Shown here: piece after piece, positions 17,409 to 26,954 of the stretch
Position numbering within the stretch: the first letter of the stretch is position 1
Layout of the letters: the number at the start of each line of letters is the position of its first letter
Source of the DNA: Bradyrhizobium sp.
GTDB lineage: Bacteria > Pseudomonadota > Alphaproteobacteria > Rhizobiales > Xanthobacteraceae
Reading direction: 5' to 3'
DNA length: 49,876 nucleotides
Assembly: GCF_004799405.1 (NCBI RefSeq)
Contig: NZ_SSMW01000018.1
Span: forward strand, 1 to 49,876
Made by a program: the position numbers and the translations under genes
The notes under the pieces: generated by a model
What the model was told of the DNA's origin: nothing
What the model saw: the letters and a program-made list of their open reading frames with translations, nothing else
The model's database searches: none

Positions 17409-18914
17409 CTATTCGGCGTCCGGCGGTTTCACGAGGTGATGAAACTTCGATCGCCAGCCTTGTAACTTCAGCGCATAGGCTTCGATGAATTCAATGCCGA
17501 TGGAGTCGGCCCAAAGTTGACGCAATCCGTGCTGGATAGGGTCTTTCGCGGCATCGCTTTCCGGGACAATCCGAAACACCGGCCGATGGGCATCGCTTTC
17601 GATTTGAAACTCGCGTATTCCCCCTATCCTGTCCAGAACATCCTGAACATGATGTGTCGGCACGGGTACCCCGGCGATATTTACCACGTCATGGACGCGT
17701 CCCACCATGTTCTGGATGTAGAAGCCATTGGGCGCCTCGCGTAGCGTGGCGATGTCGCCCGTGCTGTAGCGGATCAGGGGCATCATCCGGTTGGCAAATG
17801 GGGTGACGACCAGCTCGCCGGTCCGGCTTTCGGCCAGTTGCGGAAGTTCCCCTCCGAATTCGACTTCGACGACTTCGGGCCAAGCGACCGGATCAAAGAA
17901 AAGCATTGCGTCATCTGCCGGATCGACCTGATAGGCGAGAACGCCGGCCTCTGCCAGTCCGTAGCGGTTAATAACCTTGCACTTGAACACCCTCTCAATC
18001 ACGTCGCGCTGAACCTGTGTCAGCATCTCCCCCGACGATTCAAAAATCCTGAAGGCGCGGTTCTGGCCCGCCCGCGCCGCCACATGCAAGGCAAGTTGGT
18101 ACAAGGTCGATGGATGGCCGTGAACGAGATAGGGCCTGATTGCGTTGATGCGCTGCCAAAGGCGATTCAGTTCGTCGGAAGAAAATGATGCGAACGTCAG
18201 ATTGAACCGGTTGTTCGCCAGGCATTTGATTTGCTCACGCATGCGCGCCCTGATCGGAATCCTGTCCTGAAATCTTGCCGCGAAGTGCAACTCGCTTTTG
18301 GCCGGGCCGGCACCCACTTGCGCGCGGGCATATCGCGTCACCGCCGACGACGAGTCGGCTGCGTGTTGATCGTAGGTCACGCACATCGATGGGCCCGTTG
18401 AGCCCCCAGTCTTGGAGACGTGCTTTCGATAGTCCGCGTGATCGTCACGCAACATTCGATCGCCCTGCGAGCGGATGATGTCTTTGGTGAGGACCGGAAT
18501 TTCAGCGAGATACCTGGAGTCGCGAACCAGCAGTTCCGGATCGAAACCAATTCCCGCGAACAGATCGCGATAGTAAGGCACATTGACGGCGGCAAAACGT
18601 ACTATGTCGATCAGCCGATTCCAGGAACGAAGCCGGCGCTCACCGAAAGGGACCGACATATCGGCGGCCAGATCTCGTTCTCTGGCGCGCATTGCCCGTC
18701 GTTCGAGCCGCTCGGCGATTGGAAAAACGGCACCGGACCCGACAAGACCGCGTATTCCATTGTAAAAAGTACGATGCACTATCAACTCAATGGACACAGC
18801 CCGGCAACCTTGCAGGTGATACCGGATTGGTACCCGAAACGCAATGCGCCGAGGCTGGACGCCCCTGCAGTGCGAGACGTTTTCTGAGCCATCCGCCGTG
18901 CGCCGAAGCCTCAC
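17409..18914 (-). CDS. CapK/PaaK-like adenylate-forming enzyme of a polysaccharide locus
   Basis: Up to 501 residues of the phenylacetate-CoA ligase/CapK family. Seen: RLIDIVRFAAVNVPYYRDLF (100-119), IPVLTKDIIRSQ (139-150), the P-loop SKTGGSTGPSM (167-177), FESSGEMLTQVQRDVIERVF, INRYGLAEAGVLAYQ and the TGDIATLREAPNGFYIQNMVGR region. CapK-type proteins are common in capsule and EPS clusters, but their reaction there is not established; activating an acid to decorate the glycan is plausible. The GTG at 18914 overlaps the upstream stop (GTGA). However, the first 39 residues look poorly conserved, and the GTG at 18797 (MSIELIVHRTFYNG) is a good alternative. A fragment of a second gene of this family lies at 36574-36636. 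Confidence 0.82.
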   Translation of the reverse strand: MRLRRTADGSENVSHCRGVQPRRIAFRVPIRYHLQGCRAVSIELIVHRTFYNGIRGLVGSGAVFPIAERLERRAMRARERDLAADMSVPFGERRLRSWNRLIDIVRFAAVNVPYYRDLFAGIGFDPELLVRDSRYLAEIPVLTKDIIRSQGDRMLRDDHADYRKHVSKTGGSTGPSMCVTYDQHAADSSSAVTRYARAQVGAGPAKSELHFAARFQDRIPIRARMREQIKCLANNRFNLTFASFSSDELNRLWQRINAIRPYLVHGHPSTLYQLALHVAARAGQNRAFRIFESSGEMLTQVQRDVIERVFKCKVINRYGLAEAGVLAYQVDPADDAMLFFDPVAWPEVVEVEFGGELPQLAESRTGELVVTPFANRMMPLIRYSTGDIATLREAPNGFYIQNMVGRVHDVVNIAGVPVPTHHVQDVLDRIGGIREFQIESDAHRPVFRIVPESDAAKDPIQHGLRQLWADSIGIEFIEAYALKLQGWRSKFHHLVKPPDAE

Positions 18915-20260
18915 CTGTCCGGAGACTGACGCTTTTCGTTGCCGGCCGGCAATCGAAGCGTCGTGGCCCAGAATTCTTCATAACGGGCAAGATTGGCGTT
19001 ATTTCGCGGCAAGGTGTGATTGATGTAGCCGTTGAGCAGCACCGCATTAAGTACAACGAGCGCGGAGGCGGTGATGGCTCCTGACCACTTCCATCGGCTC
19101 GACAACAGCCAAGCGATACCGCCAGCGAACGGCACCAGCAGAACGGGCAAGAGTTCGATGCTCTGGCGGGAGCCGAAGGAGTCCCCGAACGTGTAATCGC
19201 CCCAGGATGCACCGACATAAAGCGCAAGCAACACCATCAGCAGGGAAATACGACCCTCGAACGGCCGGCGGGGAAGCTGTTGCAGCAGCGCGCCTACCAT
19301 GAACAGATAAAGCGGGTGCCAGAAAAATACGCCTTTGCGGATCGAGAAGAGATAGTTGCGCAATTCGGGCGATCTGAAATGAAAGCCCTCCCCGACATAG
19401 CTGTAGTAAATCGGCCGGCCTGTGGTGACATACCAAAGGATCATCTGCGGCGACGCGGCGACGGCCGACGCCAGAACGGCGCAGGTACTTCCCACCAGCA
19501 AAGGACGCAGCGGCGCGGCGCGTGCAAAAACGAGAAACAGCAATGCGTAGACGGCGTTGGTCGGCCGCACCATGACGGCCAGCCCCATCAGAAAGCCGAA
19601 CGTGATAAATGCCGGTAGCGAAGGTGCTTTGCCGGATTCCACCTGCCAGATGGTGAGATAAACCACCCCGGACAGGATGCAGTAACCATAGACATGGGAG
19701 AACGATCCGTCTCCTGTCGCGTAATCGAGCAGGTTGGTTGCCAGAATAACCGTCGCAAGCGCGAGCGCGGAGGGCAACGCCGAATAACGCAAGCGACAGG
19801 CGCGGAAGATGACAAACGAACCAAGGCTAAAATAGAACATGACTGAAATAGCGTTCGCGACCTGGAACGTAGTCTCGAAACCGTTAATGGAGGCATATCG
19901 GAAGTAACTGACCGAGAGCGCGACCAGGAAAAACGGCAGTTGCAAGACGGCAGGCCCGCATGTGTACTTGTCGAGATATCCGGGGCCGTGGACCGAGAGG
20001 CCCTGCCAATGCCCGTCTGGAAAGCGATAATGGGCGATGTCGCCCGGCAGGTTCGGCAGATTCAAAAAGGCAAGATGCGGGTCGCCGTAAATGAAAATCG
20101 CCGGCAAGTGCAAGTAATATCCCCAGCCGTCCGAGCCAATCGCGTTGCCGTTAAAGTGCATGCCGTAAACGTATGCATCCACACCAATCGCCAGCATGGC
20201 CGGAAGCCAAAATGCGGGATGTCGGACGATCGACCAGGCGTACCCAACCGCTGGCATCAT
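18911..20260 (-). CDS. Polytopic membrane protein, GT-C-like
   Basis: About 449 residues with some ten hydrophobic segments (for example FWLPAMLAIGVDAYVYGM, FFLVALSVSYF, ALPSALALATVILATNLL and LLVGSTCAVLASAVAASP). The first outer loop carries GSDGWGYYLHLPAIFIYGD (about 42-60), the acidic position expected in GT-C integral-membrane glycosyltransferases that use polyprenyl-phosphate sugars on the periplasmic side. The ATG at 20260 is chosen because CGGAG stands six bases upstream and it clears the preceding gene. The longer in-frame start at 20347 would overlap that gene by about 60 bases. The donor sugar cannot be predicted. It precedes the CapK-like gene with a four-base overlap. Confidence 0.78.
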   Translation of the reverse strand: MMPAVGYAWSIVRHPAFWLPAMLAIGVDAYVYGMHFNGNAIGSDGWGYYLHLPAIFIYGDPHLAFLNLPNLPGDIAHYRFPDGHWQGLSVHGPGYLDKYTCGPAVLQLPFFLVALSVSYFRYASINGFETTFQVANAISVMFYFSLGSFVIFRACRLRYSALPSALALATVILATNLLDYATGDGSFSHVYGYCILSGVVYLTIWQVESGKAPSLPAFITFGFLMGLAVMVRPTNAVYALLFLVFARAAPLRPLLVGSTCAVLASAVAASPQMILWYVTTGRPIYYSYVGEGFHFRSPELRNYLFSIRKGVFFWHPLYLFMVGALLQQLPRRPFEGRISLLMVLLALYVGASWGDYTFGDSFGSRQSIELLPVLLVPFAGGIAWLLSSRWKWSGAITASALVVLNAVLLNGYINHTLPRNNANLARYEEFWATTLRLPAGNEKRQSPDR

Positions 20261-20285
20261 TAAGCGCTCCGACTCTCCAAGGCGG

Positions 20286-21263
20286 TCAGTTGCGTAACTG
20301 TCGCTCAAAGTACGCGATGGTCTTTTCGAGACCTCGCTCAAGCGCAACCTGCGGCTCCCATTCGAGGCTGGATCGGGCCAGCGAAATGTCCGGTTGCCGT
20401 TGCTGGGGATCGTCCTGCGATGCCTGTTGGAACACGATGGACGACGAAGATCCGGTCATTTCGATCACCTGTTTTGCCAGATCGAGAATCGTGCACTCAA
20501 TGGGATTGCCGATGTTGATCGGACCGGTCACATCCGCCGGCGTTCTCATGAATCTGACGGCAGCCTCGATCAAGTCGTCAACGTAGCAAAACGATCGCGT
20601 TTGCGTGCCCGTACCGTAAATCGAGATGGGCTGTCCGCGCAGCGCCCGAGTGATGAAATTAGATACGACGCGGCCGTCATTCTCGTGCATGCGGGGTCCG
20701 TAAGTATTGAATATCCGCATGACCTTGATTGCGACCTTGTGCTGCCGCAGGTAATCGAAGAACAGCGTTTCGGCGCAACGCTTGCCTTCGTCGTAGCATG
20801 CGCGAGGCCCGATCGGATTGACATTGCCCCAATACGCCTCGGTTTGCGGATGCACGCTGGGATCGCCGTAAACCTCGCTCGTCGAGGCCTGAAGGATGGG
20901 GCACTTCACGCGCTTGGCCAGCCCCAGCATGTTGATGGCGCCGTGAACGCTCACCTTCGTCGTGGCGACCGGGTCGAACTGATAGTGCACAGGCGACGCC
21001 GGGCAGGCAAAATTGAATATTGCATCCACCTCGACGAACAACGGCACCGTCACGTCGTGCCGCATCGCTTCAAACATGGAATTGCCGACAAGATGCGCGA
21101 TATTGGCGCGACGCCCGGTAAAATAATTATCGACTGAAAGAACTTCCGCACCTTCGGCGAGCAAACGCTCGCACAGAAAGGACCCCAGAAAACCGGCCCC
21201 TCCCGTCACCAGCACGCGTTTGCCCTTGTAAAAATTCTGCTGCACCGTCGCTGCCATTGCCAT
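20286..21263 (-). CDS. UDP-glucuronate decarboxylase-like NAD-dependent SDR
   Basis: A 325-residue extended SDR. Seen: [20 protein letters not shown] with GGAGFLG (21-27), [45 protein letters not shown] and [20 protein letters not shown] with catalytic Tyr 157 and Lys 161, then [20 protein letters not shown]. The CPASPVHYQ and YWGNVNPIG...CYDEGKR combination is characteristic of UDP-glucuronate decarboxylase (UXS), which makes UDP-xylose, and not of RmlB. Some bacterial relatives act as dehydratases or epimerases, so the product is not certain. It follows the GT2 gene by 18 bases and probably supplies a pentose donor. Confidence 0.85.
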   Translation of the reverse strand: MAMAATVQQNFYKGKRVLVTGGAGFLGSFLCERLLAEGAEVLSVDNYFTGRRANIAHLVGNSMFEAMRHDVTVPLFVEVDAIFNFACPASPVHYQFDPVATTKVSVHGAINMLGLAKRVKCPILQASTSEVYGDPSVHPQTEAYWGNVNPIGPRACYDEGKRCAETLFFDYLRQHKVAIKVMRIFNTYGPRMHENDGRVVSNFITRALRGQPISIYGTGTQTRSFCYVDDLIEAAVRFMRTPADVTGPINIGNPIECTILDLAKQVIEMTGSSSSIVFQQASQDDPQQRQPDISLARSSLEWEPQVALERGLEKTIAYFERQLRN

Positions 21264-21281
21264 CTCGTCCCTTCGTAGCGA

Positions 21282-22073
21282 TCAATTTCCCGGACTGATC
21301 CGATAACGGATCAAATACCAGAGGGCTTTCAGACCATCCTTCCAGTTGATCTTTTTTCCCTCACGGTAAGTTCGGCCGTAGTAGTGAATTCCGGTTTCAT
21401 AGATCCTCCACTTCCGTGCCAGCGCGATTTGCGCGCTGATCTGCACCTCTATTCCAAAATCGTTCGCGGTAATATTGAGTGTTTGCAGAACCTCACGGGT
21501 AAACATCTTGTAACAGGTCTCGATATCGGTCAGCGTCTGATTGCACAGTACATTGAAAATCATGGAAATCAGGCGATTGGCCAGATAGTGATGGAAATAA
21601 AGCGAGCGGTGCGGCTTTCCGTAGAAGCGGGAGCCGTAGACGACGTCGGCGACCTTCTTCGTGGCGATCAATCCATACATCACATTCCAGTCTTCCGGGT
21701 CGTACTCAAGATCGGCATCCTGAATGACCAGAACCGCTCCCGTGGCTACCCGCATTGCCGTTTGAATCGCTCCGCCTTTGCCCTTGTTGCGAGAGTGAAA
21801 GATCACCCGGATGATGCATTCATCCGTTGCCGGATTGACGGACGCGGCCGGGCCGCCGGCGATGTCCCCTTCGACAATGGTACGAAAGTTGTCCGCGAGC
21901 CAGGCCCGGGTGCCGTCGTTCGATCCATCATCGACGATGACGACCTCCTTGGAGATGCCGGGAAGCGACGCCTTAACGATGCCGATGATGTCGGCGATGC
22001 TGCCGATCTCATTGTAAACCGGCATCAGGATCGAGACGCCGGGAACTGTTGGGAAGCTTGCTGCGCTATTCAT
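21282..22073 (-). CDS. Family 2 glycosyltransferase, DPM1-like
   Basis: A 263-residue GT-A glycosyltransferase. Seen: VSILMPVYNEIGSIADII (13-30), EVVIVDDGSNDGTRAWL (43-59), RNKGKGGAIQTAMRVATG (95-112) and the metal-binding VIQDADLEYDP (116-126) with DAD at 119-121, then DIETCYKMFTREVL. It lacks the C-terminal membrane segments found in polyprenyl-phosphate mannosyltransferases with an anchor. Such short enzymes usually load a sugar onto polyprenyl phosphate, the donor used by GT-C membrane transferases. That would fit the several GT-C-like proteins in this locus. Its ATG overlaps the stop of the upstream GT4 gene by four bases. Confidence 0.9.
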   Translation of the reverse strand: MNSAASFPTVPGVSILMPVYNEIGSIADIIGIVKASLPGISKEVVIVDDGSNDGTRAWLADNFRTIVEGDIAGGPAASVNPATDECIIRVIFHSRNKGKGGAIQTAMRVATGAVLVIQDADLEYDPEDWNVMYGLIATKKVADVVYGSRFYGKPHRSLYFHHYLANRLISMIFNVLCNQTLTDIETCYKMFTREVLQTLNITANDFGIEVQISAQIALARKWRIYETGIHYYGRTYREGKKINWKDGLKALWYLIRYRISPGN

Positions 22074-23191
22074 GTTCTGTGCTGCGACATGACCCGACCA
22101 TAGAGATTCACGTATCGGTCAACCATCTGACTCGCGGAAAAATATTCTTGATACCGAAGAAACGCCCGGTGACCCATTTCCGTGCCTCGCGCCGGATTGT
22201 CGACAAGCAAACGCATCGCCTCGCCCAAAGCGCCTGGATCGGCGGCCGGAACGACCAGTCCGGTTTCTTCATGCTTGTTAATGTAACTCGTACCCGTACC
22301 GATTTCGCTCGAAATCATTGGCTTCCCGAACATCGCACCTTCGAGGAGGGATATACCAAACGCCTCCGAGCGCAGGTGGGAAGGAAGCACGACCGCACGG
22401 CTGAGCATAAAAAGGGCAACCTTGTCGATTTCCGATATTGTCCCGAGAAATGTCACCTTGGTAAGTCCGGCATCCGCAGCGTGCTTGCGCAATTCAGCCT
22501 CCACAGGCCCGGCCCCCACAATCACAACCGGAAAATTCGTGCCTCGATTTGCCTCGAATAGAATGTGGAGCCCCTTGTAATATCTCAACATCCCCACGAA
22601 AAGGAAGAATCCCTCGCCCAACTGTGCGCGCCACCGGTCGATGCGTGAAGCATCGGGCGTCGGATATGCGAGGCGGTCGAGACCAATCGGTATGACCTCT
22701 GTTTTCTCGCGGAACGCCATCAGCGTCTGGCTGGTCTCCAGATAGTTTGGCGAGGTAGCCACGATTCGATCGATGCTCCCAAGAAAACGATTCATCAGCG
22801 GCTTATACAACTTCATCCATCGTTGTTGCCGGACTATGTCCGAGTGATAGGTCAGGACGGTCGGTTTCGAAACCCCGGTCGCGAAATGCACGATGTCCGC
22901 AAAGGGCCAGGGATGATGGTAGTGGATGATATCGGCCCTGCTTGCGAGGGCGGCGAACTTCGCAAAAGACCTGATTGAAATGCCCGTCGAGGCTATTTCC
23001 AGATTTTTCCGGACACGATGAGAAACGTGATTGTCATACAAGTTACTCTCGTCGGTCACGTCCGAACTCAACGACAGGACATCGATCTCCAGTCCCCGTT
23101 GAGCGCAACCGCGGGCCAACTGGTAAATGAACTGTTCGATGCCTCCATGAGAATCTGGCAGATATGTCTTGTAAAAATGCAGGATCTTCAA
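22070..23191 (-). CDS. Family 4 glycosyltransferase
   Basis: A 373-residue GT-B glycosyltransferase of a common retaining family. Seen: MKILHFYKTYLPDSHGGIEQ at the N-terminus, with the glycine-rich acceptor loop, IHYHHPWPFADIV, LTYHSDIVRQQ, FFLFVGMLRYYKGLHILFEA for the start of the donor domain, and LPSHLRSEAFGISLLEGAMFG with the conserved Glu pair for nucleotide-sugar binding. It adds one sugar of the repeat unit in the cytoplasm; the donor is not known. It overlaps the downstream GT2 gene by four bases. A gap of 111 bases, in which I see nothing, separates it from the preceding GT39-like gene. Confidence 0.92.
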   Translation of the reverse strand: MKILHFYKTYLPDSHGGIEQFIYQLARGCAQRGLEIDVLSLSSDVTDESNLYDNHVSHRVRKNLEIASTGISIRSFAKFAALASRADIIHYHHPWPFADIVHFATGVSKPTVLTYHSDIVRQQRWMKLYKPLMNRFLGSIDRIVATSPNYLETSQTLMAFREKTEVIPIGLDRLAYPTPDASRIDRWRAQLGEGFFLFVGMLRYYKGLHILFEANRGTNFPVVIVGAGPVEAELRKHAADAGLTKVTFLGTISEIDKVALFMLSRAVVLPSHLRSEAFGISLLEGAMFGKPMISSEIGTGTSYINKHEETGLVVPAADPGALGEAMRLLVDNPARGTEMGHRAFLRYQEYFSASQMVDRYVNLYGRVMSQHRT

Positions 23192-23302
23192 ACTTGCAGT
23201 TTCCCCGATCTATTTTCCGCCGAACGGGCGAAACGCATGCATTAGCATGAAATAGCAGAGCGGGCAGAGCGGGCGCTGTCAAGCGTGCGAACCAGCTGAA
23301 CT

Positions 23303-24913
23303 TCAGCATTGTTTTGGACCGGTCGGGATACAGTTCTTTTCGTCGTAAGGCCTCACGATCAGAGCCGTCACCCGCCCCGTCACACCGGGAAACCCCATCA
23401 AAACAGATTGAACGGTGAATTCGGATCGGACCGACCGAGCAGGCGGCGCAACCCTTTCTATCTGTATGATGCAACCCTCATCGTCGCTGAAGCACATCGA
23501 TCCCCATCCTCGTTCGAGGGTAGCTTGAGACGGCGCAGATGAATCGTCCGGCTCCCAAACATGCTGATATTGCGGATGATCCGGACTGTAGAAGGCGGCG
23601 GCAAATGCCAGCCCGTCGGTGCCGCTCACAAACGGCAGCGGCGCGTCGGACACTTCGTGCCATCGCCTCGTCAATTCGGCGACCGCCGGCCGATAGAAAT
23701 TGCGTCCTTCCTTGAAGGGATGGGTGTTGCGAAAAATCGCATGAGCGGGAGCGACCACGACAAGGCAGATTGTCACCATGCCAAAAACGAGAATGGCGAG
23801 GTTGACCGGGTAAAACCGCTCGATCGAAAATCCCGCTCCGCAGACCACCACGATGACAAAGAGAAACAAGCCTTGCCAGGCCCAGAGCGCCGGAAAATGG
23901 GTTCTCAGGCCGACCGCTGCGATCATCGGCAAGACGACGGTCGCGATGCCGATGAGAAAAAGCAGCAACAACCCGGAATTCAGCGCCTTGAAATCCGCAG
24001 GCCATTGTTTGAGCCGGGAGCCCGCGATCGCGATCCAGCTCAGTGCAGGCAACACCATCGTGGCGCCAATGCCCAACAGGAAAGATCCGGCATCGATCAA
24101 CGATTGGCCAAGGCTCGCTTCGCCAGACGTCTTGAGGGCGTATGTAAAAGGAGACGCGTCGGTCGTGGCCAGCCAATACAAATGAGGCGCAAGCACCACC
24201 AGGCCCGCGGCAGTGGAAACCCAAGGCGCGAAGGAACCGAAATATGTCCGGCGCTGCGGATGGGCAATCGCCGCAATAACGAAGCCGCCTACCAGAAACA
24301 CCGAATAATACTTGCCCAGCATGGCAAGGGCTGCGGTTGCGCCGGCGGCGACCGCCCAGAGCAGATCGCGGGTCTCGAACGAACGCAGAAAGCAATAGGT
24401 CGCGATCGGCCAGGTCGCCAAGAGAATTGCGTTGGCATTGAAGCGTTGCGCATGAAACTGGTAAACCGGCGTCAGCATCAGCAGCAGCAGCACGACGATT
24501 CGCTTGTCGCCTCGGACAAAATGGCGGGAAATCAGGTCGACCGACCAGAGCGCTATCGCCGAGTTGGTCATCGCCAATAGCTGGAACGACCAGTCGGTGA
24601 GCGGAAAGACCGAGGTCCAAAGGTAGACCGCCCATCCCACCAGCGGCGGATGCTTGGAGTTACCCCACTGCCAGGTCCGGCCGAACGACCATGTTTCCAG
24701 AACGTCCGGGTGGAGATAGCCGGAGAGATAGGCGATCTGCAGATAGACCACCCAGACGGCGATGAAGCCCGCCAGCAGCAGCGGAACAGCCCACCCCGCC
24801 TCTACCCCGCCCAGCCATTTCAGGAACGGCCGCCGCCAGCGCGCCGGAGCGAGATCCGAACGCGCCGCCGCTGCAGAGGATGAGAAAGAGGTGCGCACCG
24901 CGATCCTGACCAT
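23303..24913 (-). CDS. GT39/ArnT-like integral membrane glycosyltransferase
   Basis: A 536-residue protein with about eleven to twelve hydrophobic segments. The first outer loop has LSGYLHPDVLETWSFGRTWQ with an acidic pair (about 64-83), followed by NSKHPPLVGWAVYLW (85-99). The HPP motif there is a hallmark of the PMT/ArnT families, which transfer a sugar from a polyprenyl-phosphate carrier on the periplasmic face. The last 130 residues are soluble and carry GSMCFSDDEGC and ALIVRPYDEKNC. The ATG at 24913 gives a long Ala/Ser/Arg-rich cytoplasmic leader of about 35 residues; no better start was found. The target (lipid, glycan or protein) is open. Confidence 0.86.
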   Translation of the reverse strand: MVRIAVRTSFSSSAAAARSDLAPARWRRPFLKWLGGVEAGWAVPLLLAGFIAVWVVYLQIAYLSGYLHPDVLETWSFGRTWQWGNSKHPPLVGWAVYLWTSVFPLTDWSFQLLAMTNSAIALWSVDLISRHFVRGDKRIVVLLLLMLTPVYQFHAQRFNANAILLATWPIATYCFLRSFETRDLLWAVAAGATAALAMLGKYYSVFLVGGFVIAAIAHPQRRTYFGSFAPWVSTAAGLVVLAPHLYWLATTDASPFTYALKTSGEASLGQSLIDAGSFLLGIGATMVLPALSWIAIAGSRLKQWPADFKALNSGLLLLFLIGIATVVLPMIAAVGLRTHFPALWAWQGLFLFVIVVVCGAGFSIERFYPVNLAILVFGMVTICLVVVAPAHAIFRNTHPFKEGRNFYRPAVAELTRRWHEVSDAPLPFVSGTDGLAFAAAFYSPDHPQYQHVWEPDDSSAPSQATLERGWGSMCFSDDEGCIIQIERVAPPARSVRSEFTVQSVLMGFPGVTGRVTALIVRPYDEKNCIPTGPKQC

Positions 24914-25008
24914 GAATGATGCGAAGGAAAAGGACCTTACCCTATCAGCGACGAAACGACGCGCTCAAACCGGCAAATCCGCACCACTGTTATTTCGTTG
25001 TGCGAGCC

Positions 25009-25980
25009 TCATGCCTCATCGACGAGATCATGAAGACGATGTTCAAGTCCGCTTTCACTATCGCCTTGGGGGTGACCGAAGCTTTGAGTGTAGAGACGTG
25101 ACACCGACGTCATCGCACGGCCCGCCATGTCAAAATATGATTTTCCTGCTTCAGAGGATGCCAGCCCTTGCTCATCCAATCTCGCTGCAATTGGCGCAAA
25201 TGATTTGTAAAGCTCCCACTCTGCCGGACTACGACAGCAATATTTAATGCGCTCAGGGGAAGCAGGGTATGCGAGCCTCCTGAGCGATCCGTCAGCTATT
25301 GCAAGACTTGTGACAACTCGCTCGAGAACAAGCGCAATCTGAGCTACCGGTAGCTGGTTGGGAGCGCGCCACTGTCGCGGCTCGAAAAGAAAAGACCTGC
25401 TTTCCGGTCGTAATTTTTGCCGATCGACTGACAGGATATTGTCGATAACACCCATGAGACGATCCCAGAACTCTTTCTTTGCAACCCAGAAGTTCATGCA
25501 GAAGGCGTTCGAGAAATCCTCTCTCTGATTGATCCACACGTCGGGTTCATAACCCGCGAGCTCAATAATCTCCCTCGCGCACGCCAGAAAGCGGCTCCCA
25601 AACTGGTGCGATGAATTGATCCAACCGTTGAAGAAAAAAACCGGAAACTGAGGTCGCGGATCTACAAAATAGAAATCGTACCCGGGATTGTCCCCAACCC
25701 ATTGCTTGAACTCCAAACCGGATACGCCGCTCTTGGCCGCGAACTTTGGCGAAAACGCTCCAGTGAGGTCGAATTTTCTCGTATCACCCCTGGCATGCAA
25801 CTCTCGAAAGGCCGCAAATTCGCGATGGTCTGGATGTGGATTCCGGCGCCAGTCAAAAGCGACGAAACCAGGCTCCAGCTTAGAAAAACTACGTTCATTC
25901 CAGCAGATTTGAAAAATCCCTGATGCCATGGAGATTGACTGACGCTCCCGAGATAAATCAATGGGATAGACCAAGCGCAT
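25009..25980 (-). CDS. Unknown protein of the glycan operon
   Basis: A 323-residue soluble protein that I do not recognise. It begins MRLVYPIDLSRERQSISMAS and contains FVAFDWRRNPHPDHREFAAF, GYDFYFVDPRPQFPVFFFNG and DVWINQREDFSNAFCMNFWV. Aromatic-rich and Asp-containing stretches like these recall GT-A-type sugar transferases, but no diagnostic motif is present. The ATG at 25980 overlaps the upstream stop in a TGATG arrangement, so it is translated together with the GT4 gene before it. A start 18 bases further upstream is possible but not needed. Lower GC than the liv genes. The location argues for a role in glycan assembly; nothing more specific can be said. Confidence 0.7.
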   Translation of the reverse strand: MRLVYPIDLSRERQSISMASGIFQICWNERSFSKLEPGFVAFDWRRNPHPDHREFAAFRELHARGDTRKFDLTGAFSPKFAAKSGVSGLEFKQWVGDNPGYDFYFVDPRPQFPVFFFNGWINSSHQFGSRFLACAREIIELAGYEPDVWINQREDFSNAFCMNFWVAKKEFWDRLMGVIDNILSVDRQKLRPESRSFLFEPRQWRAPNQLPVAQIALVLERVVTSLAIADGSLRRLAYPASPERIKYCCRSPAEWELYKSFAPIAARLDEQGLASSEAGKSYFDMAGRAMTSVSRLYTQSFGHPQGDSESGLEHRLHDLVDEA

Positions 25981-26954
25981 CACTTGCGACCCGGCCATCT
26001 TTCGAGCAACAATTCAATCTCCTGGATCAACCGCGCCGTGCTTTCGGGCTGGACAAGCTGCTGCTTGATTCGATTGACCAGGAGGTTGCGTTTTTTGCCG
26101 GCAAGCGCGCGTGATACGCCTTCACCGATATCGGAATTGTCAGCGGCGATATAGGTGACGTCATCGCCCAGCAGTTCACGGGACCATGGATGCTCATGGA
26201 GCACCAAAGGGGCGCCCGCGAGACCGGCTTCAATTGCCGAATGACCGGGAAAATCAACGCCGAGTTCGAGATAGACCTCGCAGCTCTGCATGGCGGAGCG
26301 GACGATTTCGGATCCCGCCTGAAGGTAGGGCAAAAACCGCACGTGATTGGAGGCGGCGGCCTTGCATTTCTCGAAATAGGATCTGTCCCGGTATCCCCCG
26401 ATGAAGATCAATGGAATGTCGTAATCGTTCAAGGCTTCGATCGCCTGCAGTTGCTGCTTCGCCTGCTCCAGCGCACCCACCCACAGAATGAAACGTTCAA
26501 GCCCATAGGCCGAGCGGAACAAATCGTCCGGGACCAACTTTGCAAAGGAAGGGTTAATGCCCGGCGGCACGATCACCAGCTTGCGGTCATCGACATGGAA
26601 AGAGGCCTTGCACAGCTCGCTTTCGACATGGGTCCTGACGACGATCAGATCGGCAAGATCGAGATGCTCCCGGACAACCTGCGCCGAGGTTGACGCCGCG
26701 TTGAAGAAATTATAATTCGGCAGCAAAACAATGGGCTTTCCGGCATCCCGGATGCTGCGAAGCAGCCCTTCGCCGCCGCCAAAGGCCGAGAAATGGATGA
26801 CCGCATCGTACTGACGAAGCGGTCGTGAAGTATGTCCGTAAAAATCCGCGCGAACACCGTTTTCACTCAAGTATTCGGCGAGTTGAAGAAATTCGGTTTC
26901 GCCGCCGCCGGGTGCCAGAAAAGCCTGATGATAGGTTGTCAGCAATAACCGCAT
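25980..26954 (-). CDS. Family 4-like glycosyltransferase, first gene of the minus-strand operon
   Basis: A 324-residue GT-B-like glycosyltransferase: MRLLLTTYHQAFLAPGGGET with the glycine-rich loop after strand 1, DLADLIVVRTHVESELC, FILWVGALEQAKQQLQAIEA for the donor domain, and LELGVDFPGHSAIEAGLAGA in place of the usual E-x7-E motif. A paralogue with the same short architecture lies at 35449-36435 (TYPWAFETPGGGE, VGNIEPRKNQ). The ATG at 26954 is chosen; two in-frame GTG codons at 26960 and 26963 are alternatives. The stop overlaps the next start by one base. Being the first gene, it faces the shared promoter region with rmlA. Confidence 0.84.
   Translation of the reverse strand: MRLLLTTYHQAFLAPGGGETEFLQLAEYLSENGVRADFYGHTSRPLRQYDAVIHFSAFGGGEGLLRSIRDAGKPIVLLPNYNFFNAASTSAQVVREHLDLADLIVVRTHVESELCKASFHVDDRKLVIVPPGINPSFAKLVPDDLFRSAYGLERFILWVGALEQAKQQLQAIEALNDYDIPLIFIGGYRDRSYFEKCKAAASNHVRFLPYLQAGSEIVRSAMQSCEVYLELGVDFPGHSAIEAGLAGAPLVLHEHPWSRELLGDDVTYIAADNSDIGEGVSRALAGKKRNLLVNRIKQQLVQPESTARLIQEIELLLERWPGRK

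Noticed and set aside
20286..21263. Identification as RmlB (dTDP-glucose 4,6-dehydratase)
   Set aside because: The CPASPVHYQ and YWGNVNPIG motifs are those of UDP-glucuronate decarboxylase relatives; the RmlB-typical features are missing.
23561..24580. 339-codon plus-strand ORF
   Set aside because: Antisense to the GT39/ArnT-like gene, which has clear membrane segments and the HPP motif; the shadow has none.
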